6,219 bases of DNA from Candidatus Vogelbacteria bacterium CG10_big_fil_rev_8_21_14_0_10_51_16 (GTDB lineage: Bacteria; Patescibacteriota; Minisyncoccia; Phycocordibacterales; JACRKE01). The notes below the pieces were generated by a model. It ran no database searches. It saw only the letters and a list, made by a program, of their open reading frames with translations, and had not been told where the DNA came from. Shown piece after piece: positions 1 through 4,687 of this stretch. The position numbers were made by a program, and so were the translations under genes. The DNA lies in NCBI GenBank assembly GCA_002774795.1, contig PCYI01000006.1:12745-18963 (forward strand), read 5' to 3'. Numbering within the stretch: the stretch's first letter is position 1; the number at the start of each line of letters is the position of its first letter.

Positions 1-36
1 ACTGCTCGCTTCTCACCCCCTGGCCAGGGGGAGGGG
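1..36. repeat. GC-rich palindromic repeat, copy at left edge
   Basis: The window opens inside a repeat. Positions 1-14 are identical to 2137-2150 within the polymerase gene. Positions 16-36 match 1666-1686, also within the polymerase gene, at 20 of 21 bases. The core is a palindrome built around CCCCTGGCCAGGGG. It lies outside any gene here, so the same element type occurs both between and within genes. The left part of this copy is cut off by the window edge. Confidence 0.75.
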
Positions 37-90
37 CAATTTCGTAATTCAAAGTAGGCGACTGTGAGTTACGAAACTCTTAAAATTAAC

Positions 91-176
91 GTCATTGCGA
101 GCGCTCCGCGCGAAGCAATCCAGGAATCACAGCCGTAGTTTCTGGATTGCTTCGGACTAAAGTCCTCGCAAAGACG
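91..176. repeat. Imperfect palindromic (MITE/REP-like) repeat upstream of yvcK
   Basis: This is an interrupted inverted repeat. The outer arms are 91-101 (GTCATTGCGAG) and 165-175 (one mismatch). The inner arms are 111-123 (CGAAGCAATCCAG) and 142-154 (perfect, 13 bp). The loop is 124-141. The CATTGCGAG...GAAGCAATC...GATTGCTTC...CTCGCAA pattern resembles dispersed repeats I know from many bacterial genomes, but copy number here cannot be judged because there is one copy in the window. It sits about 90 bp upstream of the yvcK start and would form a hairpin if transcribed. I see no convincing promoter between it and the gene. Confidence 0.7.
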
Positions 177-265
177 ATGATATGGTGAGTTTGTAATTTA
201 AGGTAAGTGGTGGTGAAGGCGGATTTGGAGCAAACCCAGAGCGCGCGTGGGAAGTTATAAACTTT

Positions 266-1273
266 ATGGGTAAGGATAAAAAAAAGACAGTCCGGGTGGT
301 GACCATTGGCGGGGGGACGGGGCAGTTTGTCCTGCTCTCCGGCTTGAAGCATTACAAGAATCTCGATATTACCGCCATTGTCTCAATGGCCGATGATGGG
401 GGTTCGACAGGCGAACTGCGCGATGAGTATGGCGTGCTCCCGCCAGGTGATTTGCGGCAGTGCTTGGTGGCGCTCGCCGAAGAGGATGGCCTTCTGCGCG
501 AGGCAATGACATATCGCTTCGAGTGTGGAAGTTTCGCGGGGCATAATTTTGGCAATCTCCTGCTCTCGGTTTTTGAAAAGATTTCTCCTAACTATAACGA
601 AATGCTCGATGGACTCGCGGCTGTCCTGCGTTTGCGCGGCAGGGTGGTGCCAGTGACCACCTCAAAAGTGCGTCTGCGCTTTGAGCTTGGGGACGGCGCC
701 ACTCTGCGTGGCCAGTATAAGCTGGCGCTCTCGCCCGTGGCTAGGCATGGTGGGGTGCATCGCATCCGACTAGAGCCGCGAGCGCGCCTTAATCCGTTGG
801 CGGCGGAGGCGGTTCGCCATGCCGACCTTATTGTGGTTGGGCCTGGTGGTCTCTATGACTCGCTTTTACCAAATTTTGCCGTGTCCGGATTTACAGAAGT
901 TTTTCGCGCGGGTGGCGCCAAAAAGATAGCGGTGGCGCCCTTAATGAATCGTCGAGGTCAGACGGACGACATGACTGTGTACGGCTTTATGGCGGAACTG
1001 GAGCGATTTATCGGAGCCGGTAGTTTGGATGCAGTGGTGGTCAATGCGGCCCAGCCCCGGGCCGAGCTTTTGCGTAAATACGAGAGCGAAGGTGAACCGG
1101 TTATGATAGGTGTGAGACCAAAAGAGGCAAACTACCGTCTGATGCGGGCGAACCTACTTGGCGACACGATTACTAAGCCGAAACGAGGCGACTTTCTGCG
1201 GCGGACTCTCATTCGCCACGACCCGGCCAAGCTGGCACGGGCGGTGTTGCGGGCCTCGTTTCTAAGAAAATAA
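266..1273 (+). CDS. yvcK: YvcK/CofD-like family protein (gluconeogenesis factor)
   Basis: Cytoplasmic protein of the YvcK branch of the CofD/UPF0052 superfamily. In Bacillus subtilis YvcK binds UDP-sugars and is needed for growth on gluconeogenic carbon sources and for normal cell shape. CofD itself transfers phospholactate in coenzyme F420 synthesis. Visible motifs are the N-terminal nucleotide-binding loop GGGTG (residues 15-19), DDGGSTG (43-49), PPGDLRQ (59-65), GHNFGN (92-97), the ADLIVVGPGGLYDS segment (about 186-199) and APLMNRRGQTDDMT (about 224-237). The 335-residue length is normal for the family (about 310-330, plus a short lysine-rich start). The ATG at 266 lies just ahead of the first beta strand. 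There is no clear Shine-Dalgarno; GGGAAG lies about 13 nt upstream. It is convergent with the polymerase gene. The usual Firmicutes neighbours rapZ and whiA are not in the window. Family assignment is firm; the physiological role is by homology. Confidence 0.93.
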   Translation: MGKDKKKTVRVVTIGGGTGQFVLLSGLKHYKNLDITAIVSMADDGGSTGELRDEYGVLPPGDLRQCLVALAEEDGLLREAMTYRFECGSFAGHNFGNLLLSVFEKISPNYNEMLDGLAAVLRLRGRVVPVTTSKVRLRFELGDGATLRGQYKLALSPVARHGGVHRIRLEPRARLNPLAAEAVRHADLIVVGPGGLYDSLLPNFAVSGFTEVFRAGGAKKIAVAPLMNRRGQTDDMTVYGFMAELERFIGAGSLDAVVVNAAQPRAELLRKYESEGEPVMIGVRPKEANYRLMRANLLGDTITKPKRGDFLRRTLIRHDPAKLARAVLRASFLRK

Positions 1274-1276
1274 GTC

Positions 1277-1314
1277 TTTACAATAACTCCCACGGTCGTG
1301 GGAGTTATTGTAAA
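1277..1314. terminator. Long perfect hairpin between convergent genes
   Basis: Perfect inverted repeat with 18-bp arms (1277-1294 and 1297-1314) around a 2-nt centre, starting 3 nt after the yvcK stop codon. The stem top is GC-rich (CTCCCAC/GTGGGAG) and its base is AU-rich (TTTACAATAA). Neither strand has a proper T-run after the stem, so it is not a textbook intrinsic terminator. Its place in the gap between two convergent genes and its perfect symmetry still suggest a shared bidirectional terminator or an RNA 3'-end protecting hairpin. Confidence 0.6.
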
Positions 1315-1440
1315 AGTGCCGCACCAAAAAGGTACCAGGTGAAGGCTAAGGTTCTGATAATATCTGACAGTATGTAGGGTTTCGTAGAAGTTTAAATTCC
1401 ACGAATACGAACAGCTCAACGACGGATGCCGTTAGGTTGT

Positions 1441-1490
1441 TCACCCCACCTCGCCCGCGAAGGGGAGGCGGAAGGGTGAGGGGGTGGAAG
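1441..1490. repeat. GC-rich repeat forming the 3' end of the polymerase ORF
   Basis: A C-rich/G-rich segment with partly complementary halves (CCTCGCCC...GGGGAGG) that resembles the other GC-rich palindromic repeats in the window. It encodes about residues 567-582 of the polymerase ORF, including its stop codon. The encoded ending RLPFAGEVG also resembles the short conserved C-terminus (about R-L-x-I/L-P-F/Y-x-G-E-V) that I associate with some DinB proteins. This stretch may therefore be native sequence rather than an inserted repeat. Confidence 0.4.
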
Positions 1491-3189
1491 TGAGGAGGCG
1501 AGGGGTGGTGAGGTTTGATCTCAGATTTTGATAGATGTGTAGTGGTAGCGGGGTATTCCTAACTGCTCCTTTCTTGCTCCGTCCATCTTCGTCGCTATGT
1601 CGACACGAAAAAGAGTCTAGTGGTCTTCGGTCTTGTGCCTTATGTATACTACCCCCTCCCAACCTCCCCCTGGTCAGGGGGAGGGGAACTATTCCAAGGC
1701 CGTCTTCGCTCTTGCTGAGCTTCGACGAGCCGAGGGTCACGGTGGGTTTGCGGTAGCGGACGGCGAGGGCGTCTGCGGCCGCAAACACTTTTTGGTAGCG
1801 CTCGCTTTGGGTGTTTGTGCCGAAGAGGTCCTGCTGGACGGGGGCCGCGTCGGTGAGGTGGGAGAGAGTGACGCCGGTGGCGCGGTAGAACTGTTGGGAT
1901 ATTTGAGAAGTTGGCCCGACCCCATCTCCTGGCCAGGAGAGGGATGGGGTGAGGTATGTTTTTGGGTTTTGTATCCGGCAATCTACTCCCACCCACCCCA
2001 CCCCAACCCTCACATCTCTCGGCGTGCTCGCCGAGGCCGCGAGCCCGCCTCCCTCGCCTTCGCTCAGTCCGGCCTCACGAAGCCCCGACGTCCGCAAAGC
2101 GGAGTCGGGATCCCGACCAGAGCGTCGGGGCTGCGCACTGCTCGCTTCTCGCCCCTCGGGCAGGGGAGGGAGTAATGCTGGGAGTTCACTCGCGATGATG
2201 TGGACGAGCTCGTTTGGGATATTGGTGGGGGAGGGGAGTTTCACTTCGAGAGCGCGGTAGCGAAATTGGCTTGTCTTTAAAAAGAAACTCATGCGCTCAG
2301 CGTAGAGGCCAAAGCGACGGGCGCGAGCGCAGACGGCTTCGCAGTGGGAGGAGAGCTCACGGAGAAGAACGGCCGGGTCGGCAGTAGCGGGCCGGAAGGT
2401 GCGGGTGTGTTGCATGGACTGGTAGCTTTTCTTCGCGTCGAGGGCGAGTGATAGGACGCGTTCGCCCTGGAGCTCGCGCCAGAGTTCGATGGTCGGCTTG
2501 GTGAGATGGTTGTGTACCCATGTGCTAGGGCAATGAGCAAAAGCGCCGGCGGTCTCCATGCCGTGCAAGCGCAGAAAAGCGGCCGTTTGTGGGCCAATGC
2601 CCCAGACGCTAGCCGCCGGTAAGTCAGCAAGGAAGCGTTCGAGCTCGCCTTGATGGATGAGGGTGAAGCCGTCGGGCTTTTGCCATTTGGAGCCGACTTT
2701 GGCGAGCACCTTGTTCGGGGCGAGGCCGCAAGAAACAGTAATGCCGAGCTCGCTTTGGATATCGCGCTTAATGGCGCGGGCGATTTTTTCATACGACATA
2801 TGGAGTGGGCGCTGGAGGCCGGCGAGGTCGGCAAAGCACTCATCGATGGAGTACTCTTCGACCGCATCGGTGTAGCGGCGCACAATGTTTATCATACGGC
2901 GATTGAAGACGGAGTACGTTTCATAGTTCGAGGGCACGATAATGGCTTCGGGGCAGACGCGTCGAATCTCGTGGAGTGGCATACCGCGTTTTACGCCGCG
3001 CGCCTTGGCTTCGTAGCTCATGGCCGAAGCGATACCGCGTTCTGCCCCGGTGACCACACATTTCCCGCGTAGGGCGGGATTCATGGCAATCTCGCAGGCG
3101 GCAAAGAAGCCGTCACCGTCGAGGTGAAGAATGGAGCTAGGAACGTGATGGGACCAACCAAGGGTCATTGTGCCGGTTTTTGTGGACAT
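1441..3189 (-). CDS. dinB: Y-family DNA polymerase IV (DinB-like) with repeat-derived insertions
   Basis: Error-prone translesion polymerase that extends primers past damaged template bases. The palm/fingers carry LDGDGFFA (residues 23-30) with metal ligands D24 and D26 and steric gate F29, and YSIDE (113-117) with D116/E117. A thumb helix-hairpin-helix is at about 195-220 (VWGIGPQTAAFL). The little finger runs from about 259 to 340 and resumes at about 430-450 (FYRATGVTLSHL). A beta-clamp binding motif QQDLF is at 452-456, and TVTLGSSKL is near 483-491. About 89 residues (341-429) of Pro/Gly/Ser/Arg-rich sequence interrupt the little finger, and about 88 residues of low-complexity tail follow. 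Without these the protein would be about 405 residues, normal for DinB. The reading frame stays open throughout. The start at 3189 is provisional; M8 is an alternative, and both lack a strong Shine-Dalgarno. It begins 74 bp after the NYN gene as the last gene of the operon. Confidence 0.92.
   Translation of the reverse strand: MSTKTGTMTLGWSHHVPSSILHLDGDGFFAACEIAMNPALRGKCVVTGAERGIASAMSYEAKARGVKRGMPLHEIRRVCPEAIIVPSNYETYSVFNRRMINIVRRYTDAVEEYSIDECFADLAGLQRPLHMSYEKIARAIKRDIQSELGITVSCGLAPNKVLAKVGSKWQKPDGFTLIHQGELERFLADLPAASVWGIGPQTAAFLRLHGMETAGAFAHCPSTWVHNHLTKPTIELWRELQGERVLSLALDAKKSYQSMQHTRTFRPATADPAVLLRELSSHCEAVCARARRFGLYAERMSFFLKTSQFRYRALEVKLPSPTNIPNELVHIIASELPALLPPLPEGREASSAQPRRSGRDPDSALRTSGLREAGLSEGEGGGLAASASTPRDVRVGVGWVGVDCRIQNPKTYLTPSLSWPGDGVGPTSQISQQFYRATGVTLSHLTDAAPVQQDLFGTNTQSERYQKVFAAADALAVRYRKPTVTLGSSKLSKSEDGLGIVPLPLTRGRLGGGSIHKAQDRRPLDSFSCRHSDEDGRSKKGAVRNTPLPLHIYQNLRSNLTTPRLLTSTPSPFRLPFAGEVG
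1651..1690. repeat. GC-rich palindromic repeat inside the polymerase tail
   Basis: Contains a core (1666-1686) that matches 16-36 at 20 of 21 bases, built on CCCCCTGGTCAGGGGG, flanked by a second C-rich block (CCCCCTCCC, 1652-1660). In the polymerase frame it encodes about residues 501-513 (VPLPLTRGRLGGG), which have no counterpart in a normal DinB. It is a second, independent repeat insertion in this gene. Confidence 0.7.
1903..2169. repeat. Composite palindromic repeat inserted in frame in the polymerase
   Basis: About 267 bp (89 codons) separating the two halves of the little-finger domain. Three parts can be seen. At 2137-2166 is a repeat identical over 14 bp to the left edge of the window, plus a CCCCTCGGGCAGGGG palindrome. 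At 2018-2130 is a highly structured middle with several hairpins. At 1917-1957 is a block around the perfect palindrome TCTCCTGGCCAGGAGA (1925-1940). The boundaries are inferred from where DinB-like sequence stops and resumes and may be off by several codons. No transposase and no clear target duplication is visible. Confidence 0.75.
2083..2130. repeat. Three-way-junction inverted repeat within the insertion
   Basis: Nested complementary segments. A perfect 8-bp outer stem is formed by 2083-2090 (CCCCGACG) and 2123-2130 (CGTCGGGG). Inside it lie a hairpin with 5-bp stem 2091-2095/2099-2103 and loop AAA, and a perfect 14-bp palindrome at 2104-2117 (GTCGGGATCCCGAC). A separate perfect 7-bp hairpin lies nearby at 2018-2024/2029-2035 with loop TGCT. 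Single-stranded DNA or RNA of this stretch could fold into a three-armed structure. Confidence 0.65.
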
Positions 3190-3225
3190 GGTACTTCACT
3201 GTTTCACTAAATTGTCTGCCTGCAC

Positions 3226-3253
3226 TTGACTTTCTTTTTAGTGCGAGTACTAT
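3226..3253 (+). promoter_or_regulatory. Possible plus-strand sigma70-type promoter in the NYN-polymerase gap
   Basis: TTGACT (3226-3231) is followed after 16 bp by TACTAT (3248-3253); an alternative -10, TATAGA at 3251-3256, has 19-bp spacing. It points away from the polymerase and into the 3' end of the NYN gene, so a transcript would be antisense to NYN. It might be fortuitous. No plus-strand gene follows, only the hairpin at 3269-3292. Confidence 0.35.
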
Positions 3254-3263
3254 AGAAGTACAA

Positions 3264-3833
3264 TCACGCCCCCGGGTCGCAAGGCCCGGGGGACGATTTT
3301 TCTCTGAAGCAATTTTGAGGTAGCAGTTTACGTACCTCAATCTTAAAGATACCTTTGGGAATCTCCCACACTTCCTTGCCGATATGTTTTGGCGCATAGA
3401 CAACAATCACTTGCTTGTGAAGTCTTAATAACTCTCGATACATCGGCGCAAAGTCGCCATCACCACTAAAGAAAATGAAGCCGTTTTTTTCTTGCGCGAG
3501 AGCTCGAAACAGATCGATGCAGATCTCGATGTCGAAGTCGCATTTACGCAGATGAGTTTGGACTCCCTCGTCGGTCCGCACTTCGATATACTTTACCGGT
3601 TTGGTTATCACGACGTACCCGTGTCGCCGCATTCTCTCAATGAAACGGACTGATGATGGATGTACGTCGGTCCCATGATAGAGTCGGAGTTCTTCGATCT
3701 CTGAATAGTTCTTCAGTACTTCTCGCACCGCATCGAGGTCGATTTCACATTTGAGCGTCTTTTGCCAGCCGTGCACATTTGCCCAGTCTATGAAGACTAC
3801 GGTCGGGCCTTTAAGATGAAGGGTTGTCGCCAT
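3264..3833 (-). CDS. NYN-domain (PIN-like, LabA/DUF88-type) putative ribonuclease
   Basis: A single NYN domain fills this 189-residue protein. The fold belongs to the PIN-like nuclease superfamily, whose members use clustered acidic residues to bind metal and cut RNA. Visible are FIDWANVHG (residues 14-22, D16 and N19), the central acidic helix KCDFDIEICID (97-107, with D99, D101 and D107) and FFSGDGDFAPM (121-131, D125 and D127). The acidic set typical of an active enzyme is therefore kept. No signal peptide or membrane segment is visible, so it should be cytoplasmic. The ATG lies 2 bp after the lexA stop, so the two are probably translationally coupled. The last residues (about SPGPCDPGA) are encoded by a GC-rich hairpin and are probably not part of the domain. 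The family is firm. The RNA target and the link to DNA damage are not known, and the latter is inferred from the operon. Confidence 0.87.
   Translation of the reverse strand: MATTLHLKGPTVVFIDWANVHGWQKTLKCEIDLDAVREVLKNYSEIEELRLYHGTDVHPSSVRFIERMRRHGYVVITKPVKYIEVRTDEGVQTHLRKCDFDIEICIDLFRALAQEKNGFIFFSGDGDFAPMYRELLRLHKQVIVVYAPKHIGKEVWEIPKGIFKIEVRKLLPQNCFREKSSPGPCDPGA
3269..3300 (+). terminator. GC-rich hairpin with T-run, overlapping the NYN 3' end
   Basis: Arms 3269-3278 (CCCCCGGGTC) and 3283-3292 (GGCCCGGGGG) pair with one mismatch around a GCAA loop. On the plus strand a run of five T follows at 3296-3300, after a 3-nt gap. This looks like a plus-strand intrinsic terminator, yet no plus-strand gene precedes it. 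On the minus strand, the direction of the operon, no T-run follows. There the hairpin would sit on the last codons of NYN and could slow RNase decay or reduce read-through into the polymerase gene. Confidence 0.45.
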
Positions 3834-3835
3834 GG

Positions 3836-4411
3836 TCAGTATTTGCGAATAACTCCGCGGACCACTGCTTCTATTTTCAGCTCTTCTTTCGGTACGATCG
3901 GTTTGTACTTTTTATTCGCCGGCACGAGCTGTACCTTGCCACGGACTTTTCGATATTCTTTCATCGTCCACTCGCCGTCCACCTCGGCGATGACAATCTG
4001 GCCTTCTTTGGGGGTAACGCCGCGCTCGACGATAACGAGGTCGCCCTCATGAATACCGGCATCTATCATCGAGTCGCCTTTGACCGTAAGAAGGAAGCTC
4101 GCGTCGCGGCGGGGGATGAGGTATTCGTCGAGGGAGATTGTGTCGAGCTCCTGCTCTTCGGCCGGAGAAGGGAAGCCCGCTTCGATTGAGCCTAGCAGTT
4201 TCATGCCACCATAGAGATTTTTGGGGGTGAGCTTCCCTTGTGGGTCTTTCACAATGTGGCCGGCCGCTTCAAGGCGGGCCACTAGACGAAAGACGGCGTT
4301 CTTGGAGTGAAAGCCACACAGCTCCATAATCTCGGAGTAGGAAGGCATGCGCCGACGGGAACGATAGAAGCGAAGGATTTCAGACCAGTACTCTTTTTTG
4401 GTGCGAGGCAT
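3836..4411 (-). CDS. lexA: LexA-like SOS repressor with S24 autoprotease domain
   Basis: Transcriptional repressor that is inactivated by RecA-stimulated self-cleavage after DNA damage. The N-terminal winged helix-turn-helix covers about residues 8-57, with the SYSEIMELCGF helix and the recognition region HSKNAVFRLVARLEAAGHI. The C-terminal peptidase S24 domain has the cleavage site Ala78-Gly79 (SIEAGFPSP), the catalytic Ser114 in GDSM and Lys151 in MKEY. These correspond to E. coli A84-G85, S119 and K156. The length of 191 residues is close to the usual 200. A full DNA-binding domain argues for LexA rather than a UmuD-type protein, although it is encoded with a Y-family polymerase as umuD is. 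It is the first gene of the operon. The promoter at 4589-4617 holds a LexA box, so autoregulation is likely. No Shine-Dalgarno is visible before the ATG. The predicted leader is about 170 nt and contains a long inverted repeat. Confidence 0.9.
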   Translation of the reverse strand: MPRTKKEYWSEILRFYRSRRRMPSYSEIMELCGFHSKNAVFRLVARLEAAGHIVKDPQGKLTPKNLYGGMKLLGSIEAGFPSPAEEQELDTISLDEYLIPRRDASFLLTVKGDSMIDAGIHEGDLVIVERGVTPKEGQIVIAEVDGEWTMKEYRKVRGKVQLVPANKKYKPIVPKEELKIEAVVRGVIRKY

Positions 4412-4433
4412 AAGGTAGTAGCTACGCTAATAG

Positions 4434-4574
4434 AAGCACGAAGCACGAAATCTGAAGCACGAAACAAGCACTAAATACAAAGCTCTAAATCACAAAAGGA
4501 ATTCGTTTCGTTTAGGTATTCTTCATCTGTTGCTTAGAATTTGTTTCGCATTTCAGATTTCATGCTTCGTGCTT
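4434..4574. repeat. Long inverted repeat (32-bp arms) in the lexA leader
   Basis: Arms 4434-4465 and 4543-4574 are complementary at 28 of 32 positions. The left arm is itself built from repeated AAGCACGAA-type units. The 77-nt centre (4466-4542) is AT-rich. I recall similar sequences made of GAAGCACGAA/TTCGTGCTTC units as dispersed elements in Parcubacteria-type genomes; that is memory, not a search. The element fills most of the space between the lexA promoter and its start codon, so the leader RNA would carry a long stem. Confidence 0.75.
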
Positions 4575-4588
4575 GGGCCTATGCGACT

Positions 4589-4617
4589 ATTGTATGTGAA
4601 CGTACGTTCATTTGCAA
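4589..4617 (-). promoter_or_regulatory. Sigma70-type promoter of the lexA-NYN-dinB operon
   Basis: Read on the minus strand, TTGCAA (4612-4617) is followed after exactly 17 bp by TACAAT (4589-4594). Both hexamers are close to consensus and the spacing is ideal. The predicted start of transcription is near 4582. The LexA box fills the spacer, so bound repressor would block RNA polymerase directly. Confidence 0.8.
4597..4610. promoter_or_regulatory. LexA operator (SOS box), GAAC-N4-GTTC class
   Basis: Perfect 14-bp palindrome TGAACGTACGTTCA. The half-sites GAAC (4598-4601) and GTTC (4606-4609) with a 4-bp centre match the LexA box class of Bacillus and Actinobacteria, not the CTG-N10-CAG box of Enterobacteria. 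It is the only such site I found in the window. It lies between the -35 and -10 elements of the lexA promoter and about 50 bp upstream of the -10 element of the divergent gene at 4688, so it could affect that gene too. Confidence 0.85.
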
Positions 4618-4661
4618 GAGATGGCGGTGGATAAGATTATGGAAAAGTGTGGAACAGTGGG

Positions 4662-4667
4662 TATAAT
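4662..4667 (+). promoter_or_regulatory. Consensus -10 element for the divergent unknown gene
   Basis: TATAAT lies 20 bp before the ATG at 4688. The hexamer 17 bp upstream (4639-4644, ATGGAA) is a poor -35, and the TG at 4658-4659 is one base off for an extended -10. Transcription would start near 4674, leaving a leader of only about 14 nt. Confidence 0.55.
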
Positions 4668-4687
4668 GAAGATACGATGAGCGGTGG

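Noticed and set aside
1441..2170. CRISPR array from the several similar repeats
   Set aside because: The copies are unevenly spaced, differ in sequence, lie within a reading frame and have no spacer-like units of constant length.
1633..2175. A 180-codon plus-strand open frame across the polymerase 3' half
   Set aside because: It is antisense to DinB-like coding sequence and to GC-rich repeats that keep several frames open. The product shows no domain.
2289..2885. A 198-codon minus-strand frame inside the polymerase gene
   Set aside because: It is a second frame of the same strand within clear palm and little-finger coding sequence; its Ala/Ser/Pro-rich product is a frame-shadow composition.
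1441..3189. Polymerase gene as a pseudogene
   Set aside because: No frameshift or stop codon interrupts it, all catalytic residues are present and the insertion is a multiple of three. Loss of function by the loop remains possible but is not shown by the sequence.
4434..4574. Known riboswitch in the lexA leader
   Set aside because: The structure is one long, simple inverted repeat of repeated short units, without the conserved core of any riboswitch class I know; a mobile repeat explains it better.
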